NCBI GenBank assembly: GCA_003482555.1 | Contig: DMYQ01000297.1 | Coordinates: 5,309 to 21,076 of the forward strand | Length of the DNA stretch: 15,768 nt | Direction of reading: 5' to 3' | Source: Janthinobacterium sp. | GTDB taxonomy: Bacteria > Pseudomonadota > Gammaproteobacteria > Burkholderiales > Burkholderiaceae_D | Shown here: positions 1 to 6,055 of the stretch, piece after piece | Numbering within the stretch: the first letter of the stretch is position 1 | How the letters are laid out: each line of letters starts with the position of its first letter | The notes under the pieces: model-generated | Told to the model about the DNA's origin: nothing | Seen by the model: only the letters and a program-made list of their open reading frames with translations | Database searches by the model: none | Program-made: the position numbers and the translations under genes

Positions 1-1
1 C

Positions 2-43
2 AGGCCTCCAACCCCAGGCCTCCAACCCTAGGCCTCCAACCTT
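2..43. repeat. Three tandem copies of a 14-bp unit upstream of tldD
   Basis: The unit AGGCCTCCAACCCY occurs at 2-15, 16-29 and 30-43; the third copy matches for 12 bases and then ends in TT. The array is cut by the window edge, so the true copy number is unknown. It lies between the (unseen) upstream gene and the tldD start at 67. Each unit contains the palindrome AGGCCT. No coding role is apparent; it could be a slippage-prone intergenic repeat. Confidence 0.8.
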
Positions 44-66
44 ATATAACAGACGAAAGACCGATC

Positions 67-1527
67 ATGATTCCCTTTGAACCCAATCTGTCCACCCTGG
101 CGGTGGCGCGCGACATCTTGCTCACACCCTTCGGTCTGGACGAGGGCAAGCTGCTGAAGGCGCTCGGCACGATGTTTACCCACAAGGTCGATTACGCCGA
201 TCTGTACTTCCAGTTCACCAAGAACGAGGGTTGGAGCCTGGAAGAGGGCATCGTCAAGACCGGCAGTTTTTCGATCGACCAGGGCGTCGGCGTGCGCGCC
301 GTGTCGGGCGACAAGACGGCGTTTTCCTATTCGGACGAGATTTCCGAGCAGGCCTTGCTGGAAGCGGCGGCGGCCACGCGCACCATCGCGCGCGCCGGCG
401 CCGGCAAGGTCAAGGTGGCCGGCGGCATGCGCCAGCAGGGCGGGCGCTCGTTGTACATGCCGAACGATCCGCTCGCCTCGCTGGACGCGACGGCCAAGGT
501 CAAGTTGCTCGAGCGCGTGGAAAAGATGGCGCGCGCCAAGGATCCCCGCGTGGTGCAAGTGATGGCCGGCCTGGCTGGCGAATACGACGTGGTGCTGGTG
601 GTGCGCAGCGATGGCGTGCTGGCGGCCGACATCCGGCCCCTGGTGCGCGTGTCCGTCACCGTGATCGTCGAAAAGGATGGCCGGCGCGAGATGGGTTCGT
701 CCGGCGGCGGCGGGCGCTACAGCTATGACTATTTCAGCGACGCCCTGCTCGACCAGTACGCCACGGAAGCCGTCAACAGCGCCGTCGTGAATCTGGACGC
801 GCGTCCGGCCCCGGCCGGCCCGATGACGATCGTGCTGGCGCCGGGCTGGCCCGGCATCCTGTTGCACGAAGCCATAGGCCACGGCCTGGAGGGCGATTTC
901 AACCGCAAGGGTTCGTCAGCCTTTTCCGGCCGCATCGGCGAGCGCGTGGCGGCCAAGGGCGTCACCGTGGTCGACGACGGCACCCTGGCGGATCGGCGCG
1001 GCTCCCTGAACATGGACGACGAGGGCAACCCGACCCAGTGCACCACCCTGATCGAGGACGGCATCTTGAAGGGCTATATCCAGGACACGATGAATGCGCG
1101 CCTGATGAAGATGCCGGTGACGGGCAATGCGCGGCGCGAATCCTTCGCCCATCTGCCGATGCCGCGCATGACCAACACATATATGCTGGCCGGCGACAAG
1201 GACCCGGCGGAAATCCTCGCTTCCGTCAAGAATGGCTTGTACGCCGTCAATTTCGGCGGCGGCCAGGTCGACATCACGAGCGGCAAGTTCGTTTTTTCCG
1301 CCAGCGAAGCGTATATGATTGAAAACGGCAAGGTCACCTATCCGGTCAAGGGCGCCACCCTGATCGGCAACGGCCCGGACGTGCTCAACCGCGTATCCAT
1401 GATCGGCAACGACATGCGCCTCGATTCCGGCATCGGCGTGTGCGGCAAGGAAGGCCAGAGCGTGCCGGTCGGTGTCGGCCAGCCCACGCTGCGCATCGAT
1501 GGCGTCACCGTCGGCGGCACCGCGTGA
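67..1527 (+). CDS. tldD: Metalloprotease TldD (TldD/PmbA family)
   Basis: 486 aa, close to the roughly 481 aa of E. coli TldD. TldD pairs with TldE (PmbA) to form a cytosolic zinc protease that degrades unfolded peptides and, in E. coli, processes microcin B17 and the antitoxin CcdA. The zinc motif HEAIGH is at residues 267-272 with Glu268 as the expected catalytic base, and the C-terminal Cys459 sits in GVCGKEGQSVPVG, where the family supplies a third metal ligand. The N-terminal half has the usual DYADLYFQ and EEGIVK segments. The ATG at 67 has only a weak purine-rich upstream stretch (GAAAGA), but the N-terminus matches the family start. TldE is not in this window. tldD followed by a DAHP synthase gene is an order I recall from Burkholderiales. 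Confidence 0.95.
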   Translation: MIPFEPNLSTLAVARDILLTPFGLDEGKLLKALGTMFTHKVDYADLYFQFTKNEGWSLEEGIVKTGSFSIDQGVGVRAVSGDKTAFSYSDEISEQALLEAAAATRTIARAGAGKVKVAGGMRQQGGRSLYMPNDPLASLDATAKVKLLERVEKMARAKDPRVVQVMAGLAGEYDVVLVVRSDGVLAADIRPLVRVSVTVIVEKDGRREMGSSGGGGRYSYDYFSDALLDQYATEAVNSAVVNLDARPAPAGPMTIVLAPGWPGILLHEAIGHGLEGDFNRKGSSAFSGRIGERVAAKGVTVVDDGTLADRRGSLNMDDEGNPTQCTTLIEDGILKGYIQDTMNARLMKMPVTGNARRESFAHLPMPRMTNTYMLAGDKDPAEILASVKNGLYAVNFGGGQVDITSGKFVFSASEAYMIENGKVTYPVKGATLIGNGPDVLNRVSMIGNDMRLDSGIGVCGKEGQSVPVGVGQPTLRIDGVTVGGTA

Positions 1528-1585
1528 GGGCGCGGGCCAAGCCAGTGTGCGGTCTTGCCTGAATGTGGAATAACGGCGCAAAAGC

Positions 1586-1615
1586 TTGCCAAGCGGCGCC
1601 AAAAGGCGTTATAGT
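1586..1615 (+). promoter_or_regulatory. Sigma70-type promoter of the aroG leader transcript
   Basis: TTGCCA (1586-1591) and TATAGT (1610-1615) are separated by 18 bp, giving a predicted start near 1622, about 20 nt before the leader-peptide ATG. An inverted repeat, ATAACG at 1570-1575 and CGTTAT at 1607-1612, frames the promoter, with GGCGC at 1575-1579 and GCGCC at 1596-1600 nested inside. That could be an operator, but it matches no operator I recognise. Confidence 0.65.
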
Positions 1616-1641
1616 TAATCAACACACACGGGATTGTTCAC

Positions 1642-1710
1642 ATGTCTTGCTTCGCGTTTTTTACCAGCCATTTTTATTTTAGCAATTCCAACCCAAAGGC
1701 GGTGGAGTAG
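1642..1710 (+). CDS. Phe-rich leader peptide of the aroG attenuator
   Basis: A 22-codon ORF from ATG 1642 to TAG 1708-1710. Residues 4-13 read FAFFTSHFYF: five Phe codons (TTC, then four TTT) and one Tyr codon (TAT) in ten positions, far above chance. GGGA at 1630-1633 lies 8 nt before the ATG and can act as a ribosome binding site. The ORF starts just after the predicted promoter and is followed 45 nt after its stop by an intrinsic-terminator-like hairpin, then by the DAHP synthase gene. This is the layout of amino-acid attenuators such as E. coli pheL-pheA. The peptide itself is probably without function; its translation rate would be the signal. Phe is the best-supported sensed amino acid, with possible Tyr input. 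Confidence 0.85.
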   Translation: MSCFAFFTSHFYFSNSNPKAVE

Positions 1711-1776
1711 CGGCCGGTTCACGTAGCAGCAAAACGAGATCCCAGCAAATCCTGAAAAACCGCCAGCCATGGCGGT
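1663..1776 (+). promoter_or_regulatory. Mutually exclusive RNA pairings of a ribosome-mediated attenuator
   Basis: Four short segments fit the classic model. Segment 1 is ACCAGCC (1663-1669), inside the Phe-codon stretch. Segment 2 is GGCGGT (1698-1703), covering the last leader codons. Segment 3 is ACCGCC (1759-1764) and segment 4 is GGCGGT (1771-1776). Segments 2 and 4 are identical, so segment 3 can pair with either. Segment 1 can pair with segment 2 with a single bulged A. A ribosome stalled at the Phe codons would cover segment 1 and free 2 to pair with 3 (read-through); one that reaches the stop at 1708 would cover 2 and let 3 pair with 4 (termination). A second possible antiterminator arm is GGCCGGTT (1712-1719), with one bulge. 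Pairings were found by eye; no folding energies were computed. Confidence 0.7.
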
Positions 1777-1784
1777 TTTTTTTT
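1755..1784 (+). terminator. Intrinsic terminator (attenuator) in the aroG leader
   Basis: AAAAACCGCC (1755-1764) and GGCGGTTTTT (1771-1780) form a perfect 10-bp stem around a six-base loop AGCCAT; nine consecutive T run from 1776 to 1784. It lies 28 nt upstream of the aroG ATG at 1813, so it must be bypassed for expression of that gene. It could also end tldD read-through, but the leader peptide and the duplicated GGCGGT arm favour an attenuator. Confidence 0.88.
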
Positions 1785-1812
1785 ACCTTGACGTTTCTAA
1801 TTGGAGAACACC

Positions 1813-2874
1813 ATGCCACGCACCGACGATTTGCGCATCCGCGAAATGAAGGAATTAACGCCGCCATCGCATTTGATCCGCGAATTCGCGTGCTCGGAGC
1901 GGGCCGGCCAGACGGCGGCCGATTCGCGCATCGCCCTGCACCGTATCCTGCACGGCCAGGACGACCGCCTGATGGTGGTGATCGGCCCGTGCTCGATCCA
2001 CGACACGCGCGCGGCGATGGAATACGCGCGCCTGCTGGTCAAGGAGCGCGCGCGCTTCGCCGGCGAGCTGGAAATCGTCATGCGGGTTTACTTTGAAAAG
2101 CCCCGCACCACGGTCGGCTGGAAGGGTTTGATCAACGATCCCTACATGGATAACAGTTTCCGCATCAATGACGGCTTGCGCATGGCGCGCGAGTTGCTGC
2201 GCGATATCAACGAGCTGGGTCTGCCGGCCGGCACGGAATTCCTCGACGTGATCAGCCCGCAATACATCGCCGACCTGATCAGCTGGGGCGCGATCGGCGC
2301 CCGCACCACGGAATCGCAGGTGCACCGCGAACTGGCGTCCGGCCTGTCCTGCCCGGTCGGCTTCAAGAACGGCACCGACGGCAACGTCAAGATCGCCGTC
2401 GAAGCCATCAAGGCGGCGTCCCAGCCCCACCATTTCCTGTCGGTGACCAAGGGTGGCCACTCGGCCATCGTGTCGACCAACGGCAACGAGGATTGCCACA
2501 TCATCTTGCGCGGCGGTAAGACACCAAACTATGACGCCGTCAGCGTCGACCAGGCTTGCCAGGCCATCGCCGCGCAGGGTCTGGCGGCGCGCCTGATGAT
2601 CGACGCCTCGCATGCGAACAGCTCGAAAAAGCCGGAAAACCAGATTCCCGTGTGCGCCGATATCGCCGCCCAGGTCGCTGGCGGCGACGCCCGCATCGTC
2701 GGCGTGATGGTGGAATCGCACCTGGTGGCGGGGCGTCAGGATCTGGTGCCGGGCAAGGAACTGGTGTATGGCCAGTCGGTTACCGACGGTTGCATCGACT
2801 GGACCCAAAGCGTGGCCGTGCTCGAAGGCCTGGCGGCCGCCGTGCGCCAGCGTCGCCTGCAAGCGGAAAGCTGA
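1813..2874 (+). CDS. aroG: 3-deoxy-7-phosphoheptulonate (DAHP) synthase, class I AroG type
   Basis: 353 aa; catalyses phosphoenolpyruvate + erythrose 4-phosphate to DAHP, the first step of the shikimate pathway, in the cytoplasm. The protein aligns with E. coli AroG at a constant offset of -1: metal ligands Cys60 (in IGPCSIHD) and His267 (in DASHANSSK), the KPRTTVGWKG substrate loop from Lys96, and Lys185 in GFKNGTDG. Asp145, Pro149 and Ser179 match E. coli Asp146, Pro150 and Ser180, positions where I recall substitutions that relieve Phe inhibition; this suggests a Phe-sensitive enzyme, though Tyr sensitivity cannot be excluded. The ATG at 1813 is chosen over the in-frame TTG at 1801 because GGAG (1803-1806) lies 6 nt upstream of it and the N-terminus then fits the family. 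It follows a probable Phe attenuator. Confidence 0.95.
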   Translation: MPRTDDLRIREMKELTPPSHLIREFACSERAGQTAADSRIALHRILHGQDDRLMVVIGPCSIHDTRAAMEYARLLVKERARFAGELEIVMRVYFEKPRTTVGWKGLINDPYMDNSFRINDGLRMARELLRDINELGLPAGTEFLDVISPQYIADLISWGAIGARTTESQVHRELASGLSCPVGFKNGTDGNVKIAVEAIKAASQPHHFLSVTKGGHSAIVSTNGNEDCHIILRGGKTPNYDAVSVDQACQAIAAQGLAARLMIDASHANSSKKPENQIPVCADIAAQVAGGDARIVGVMVESHLVAGRQDLVPGKELVYGQSVTDGCIDWTQSVAVLEGLAAAVRQRRLQAES

Positions 2875-2890
2875 TGTATTAGTGTGGCAA

Positions 2891-2919
2891 GCGGCATCCG
2901 GGAGCCTCCCGGTTGCCGC
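2891..2919. terminator. Strong hairpin between convergent aroG and receptor gene
   Basis: GCGGCA-T-CCGGGA (2891-2903) and TCCCGG-T-TGCCGC (2907-2919) form two 6-bp GC-rich stems separated by one T/T mismatch, with a three-base loop. It sits in the 81-bp gap between converging genes, where a bidirectional transcription stop is expected. There is no T-run on either strand, so efficient intrinsic termination is uncertain; it may instead be a 3'-end stabilising structure. Confidence 0.5.
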
Positions 2920-2955
2920 CGCTCGAGCGTCGCGGGCTCTCAGGCTCGGCGCCCC

Positions 2956-5625
2956 TCAAAAGGTATAACTGCCGCGCGCGTAAAAGGCGCGTTCGATCGG
3001 GTCGGTATACCGTGGATCGTAACCCTTTTGAAACATGGTGCCCTGGTTGCTGAACGGGGCTGCTTGTGGAACAGGTTTTTCACGCCGGCCGTCAAGTTCA
3101 CGCCCTTGTAGCCGGTGTAACTGCCCGAGACATTCCACAGGCTGTAGGACGGCACTTCATCCTTGTATTGCTCGTCGACCTGGTTCTGGTCGGTGTATCC
3201 CGATTTATACGATTGCGACAGGGTGGCGCTCCACGTGCCCAGGCTCCAGTTCAGGGCGGCCGTGTGCTTCCAGCGGAACACGGGATTGTTGTCGGCGTAG
3301 CGGCCCACGTTTTCGATGAAGGGGCCGTTGCGCTCGTTCTGGTAGTCATACTTGTGCACATAGGTGCCGTCCAGCGAGAAGCTGACATTGCCATACGCGC
3401 CTTTCGGGAAGCGCAAGTTCGGGCTGACGTCGACGCCATCGGTCTTGACTTCGCCCAGGTTGTCGTTGAAATCCTGGATCGCATAGGGCGAGCCGTCCGG
3501 ATTGCGCAAGAACAAGGCCTGGTATTTCGCGTAATCGCCATAGATCGATTGCTCGGGCAAGGAAGAGATCTTGTCCTTCAGGTGGATGTTCCAGTAATCG
3601 ACGGCCAGGGTCGCTTCCTTGATCGGTTCCGCCACCACGCCGAAGGCGAAAGTCTTGGATTTTTCCGGTTTCAGGTTCTCATTGCCGCCCTGTAATTTGA
3701 ACTGCTGTAAATTGCAGTCGCGCAGGGGGTTCGAGCCGGGCTGCGGATTGCCCCCCGGGCACAGGATGGGATCGTTGTAAGAATCGTTGGTATCGTTCTT
3801 CGACGGCGGCGCGTTTTTTTCGAACAGGGTGGGGGCGCGGAAACCCGTGCTGGCCGAGGCCCGCAGCAGCACTTCCTTGCTGGGCTGGTAGCGCAGGCCC
3901 ACCTTCGGATTGGTGGTGTTGCCGACGTCGCTGTAATTGTCGACGCGCAGCGCCAACTGGACTTCCAGATCCTTAATCAGCGGCAAGTTCAACTCGCCGA
4001 ACAAGGCTTCGATATTGCGCGAGCCGGACTTGGGCAAAGAGCCCGACAGGCCGGAACTGCTGGCCTGGGAGGCGATCTCGCGGTTGATGTCGACGTTGGC
4101 TTGCTCGTGACGGGCTTCGGCGCCCAGGGCCATGGCCATGGCGCCGCCAGCCATTTGTCCCAGTTCGCGGCTAGCCTTGAAGTCGAGGCCGGTGGTCGTC
4201 ACTTTCGCGCTTTGCACTTGGCCGCGCAGGGCGGTCGTGGCCAGGTAAGCCAGTCCGGTCGCGTTTTGCGGGCCGAAGGGGTTCAAGGTGCCATTCGCAA
4301 CGCCGGCCGCGAAGGAGGCGTCTTGCACATAGCCATTGCTGAAGTCTTCGGCCGATTTGCTGATGGAATGGCTCAAGCCGGCTTTATAATCCCAAGCGCC
4401 CAGCACTCCCTCCAGGGCGCCGACCAGGCGGTCGGCCTTGCCGGTCGAATCGATCTGGCGCTGGCCCGCTTCGGTGGGACGCCAGTTGACGGACAGGGGA
4501 TCGCCGGACAGGCCCGGTTGGGCCGGCACGCCGCCCGCCTTGCCCGGGTAGTAGGGACTGCTGGCCGGTAAAATCAGGCCGGTCTGCGGCGGCGGCGCCG
4601 TGCGCGACTGCACTTTGCTCTCCGAGTGCAGGTATTCGACCGTGGTCAGGTGGTCGGCGTTGATTTTGAAGGCGCCCTTGCCGAAGAACGCGGTCTGTTC
4701 TTGCTTCGGCAAATCGTCGATCTGGCGCGTGTAATCCTGCCGGCAAGTAGCGTTGCTGGTGCTGGGCACCGACAGTGGCGGCAGGCAGCCGCTGGCGAAG
4801 CTGGGGTTTGCCGGCCTTGTCCGCCGTGGCGTCGTAATAGTTGCCGGGGAAGGTGGTGCCGCTGGTCAGGTTGAGGCCGCGCGAAGGAATCACGCCGGTC
4901 TTGGAAAAGTCGCGCTCTTGCGAGGTCAGCACGCCTTGCTTGTGGTAATCGATGACGCCGAACAGATTGAAGCCGTCCTTGTCGAGATTGCCGTAGCCGG
5001 TGGACAGGTTCAGCCTGCGCTCGCCGCCGCCCTTTTTCTCCGGCGCCACCACTTCGGCCGTGATATTGGTGGCATTGATTGAGCGCTTGGTGATGAAGTT
5101 GATCACGCCGCCGATGGCGTCGGTGCCGTAGATGGCGGAGGCGCCGTCGCGCAGCACTTCGACCTGGTCGAGCGCGGAAATCGGGATGATGTTCAAGTCG
5201 ACGCTGGCGCCGTCATAGGGATGGTTGGCGATGCGCCTGCCGTTCAGCAGCACCAGCGTCTTGTCGCCGCCCAGGCCGCGCAAGTCGGCGCTGGCCTGGC
5301 CGCCGGTGGGCAAGCCGCTGGTATTGCCGCCGACGGCGTTGCCGCTGCCGAGATTGGATTGATTCGAGGGGATTTTGCTGAGCACTTCCTGGGCCGTCGT
5401 CAAACCTTGCTTGATGAATTCCTCGGCCTTGAACACGGTCAAGGGATTGGCCGTTTCCGATACCAGGCGTTTGATGGATGAACCGGTCACTTCCACCCTT
5501 TGCATGGGCGCTTCCTGCGCCGCTTCCTGCGCCTTGGCCGCCGGCGCCAACAAACCCAGGCCCGCCACCACGCCGCTGGCGCAGATCAATCGTATGGAAC
5601 GCGATAATATTGTTTCTTTCAGCAT
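2956..5625 (-). pseudogene. TonB-dependent outer-membrane receptor, two frame breaks
   Basis: Read from ATG 5625 to TGA 2956-2958 the gene encodes about 889 aa of a TonB-dependent receptor that imports a scarce ligand across the outer membrane using TonB energy. AGGAG (5634-5638 complement) lies 8 nt upstream of the ATG. A signal peptide (residues 1-32, ending AKA before Gln33), a TonB-box-like MQRVEVTGS (41-49) and a plug domain (ADLRGLG, VLLNGRR, VEVLRDGASAIYG, GGVINFITK) are followed by a beta-barrel ending in ARGSYTF, a typical aromatic C-terminus. The frame breaks near 4803-4809 (one extra base) and at 3056-3059 (one missing base); together they restore the original frame, and the residues join sensibly if corrected (DKAGNPSFASGC and HKQPPFSNQG). 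Uncorrected, the product is truncated within the barrel. Either a recent pseudogene or sequence error. The ligand is unknown; the neighbouring importer hints at peptides. Confidence 0.85.
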
Positions 5626-5702
5626 TAGAAAAGCTCCTATTGCAAAGCATTTATTAGCGAGATCGAAGACGACGCGGGCGGACAGGCGCGCGGCCGAGGG
5701 GA

Positions 5703-5719
5703 AACGATGTTCTATCGTT
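5703..5719. promoter_or_regulatory. 17-bp dyad, candidate operator in the divergent region
   Basis: AACGAT-GTTCT-ATCGTT is a perfect 6+6 inverted repeat with a 5-bp spacer. It lies at the predicted transcription start of the minus-strand receptor promoter, a position where a bound repressor would block initiation. The heptamer TATCGTT recurs at 5931-5937 inside GCGT-N7-ACGC (5927-5941), nearer the binding-protein gene. It does not look like a Fur box. The regulator is unknown. Confidence 0.4.
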
Positions 5720-5724
5720 GAAGT

Positions 5725-5754
5725 AATGTATTCATAGTATGGTATAAAAGTCAA
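5725..5754 (-). promoter_or_regulatory. Probable promoter of the TonB-dependent receptor gene
   Basis: On the minus strand, TTGACT (5754-5749) and TACATT (5730-5725) are 18 bp apart, placing the start near 5718 and giving a leader of about 93 nt. The zone 5711-5770 is strikingly AT-rich against GC-rich flanks. On the plus strand the same zone offers TTGAAG (5718-5723) and TATAAA (5743-5748) with a 19-bp spacer, which could fire towards the ABC operon about 300 nt away. Confidence 0.5.
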
Positions 5755-6055
5755 TATAGATAAATAGTTTTGTGCGTTTATGCAACGGAGGCGCCCCCCG
5801 GGAACGCATCCGCCGGCGCCCCGCATGGCCGCGCGCGCGGGCGCCGCCGCATTCGCGTGGCGGCCGGCCCTGTGCGCCCGAGAGCATTTATTTTGTCGTC
5901 GAGGTTCAGCCTATTTGATGCAATATGCGTTATCGTTACGCCTTTTTGGCCCAGGCTGGAAAAGAAATGAGCGACGCTCGCGGGCCTCGAATTGCGCTTC
6001 TTCGCGCCATGCGTCCATGGCGGCGCGGCATGACATTCATAGGGAAGAGTTTCAG

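Larger units (their letters stand above)
5626..6055. other. Divergent intergenic region between receptor and ABC operon
   Basis: These 430 bp hold the receptor ribosome binding site, the AT-rich promoter zone and the 17-bp dyad, followed by a very GC-rich stretch at about 5787-5880 containing runs such as CCCCCCGGG, and a second AT-richer patch at about 5885-5945. I found no convincing promoter close to the binding-protein gene. A reading frame in phase with that gene is open from ATG 5780, but its 92 Arg/Ala-rich codons precede a perfect signal peptide, so it is not treated as coding. Confidence 0.6.

Noticed and set aside
1801..1812. TTG 1801 as the start of the DAHP synthase
   Set aside because: It overlaps the GGAG ribosome binding site of the ATG at 1813, and the extra four residues are not expected in the family.
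5718..5760. Fur box between receptor and importer
   Set aside because: The AT-rich segment has no acceptable match to the GATAAT-type inverted hexamers; iron control is not supported by the sequence.
5780..6055. In-frame N-terminal extension of the substrate-binding protein from ATG 5780
   Set aside because: The 92 extra codons are Arg/Ala/Pro-rich, very GC-rich in part, and would bury a perfect signal peptide starting at Met 6056, which also has its own ribosome binding site.
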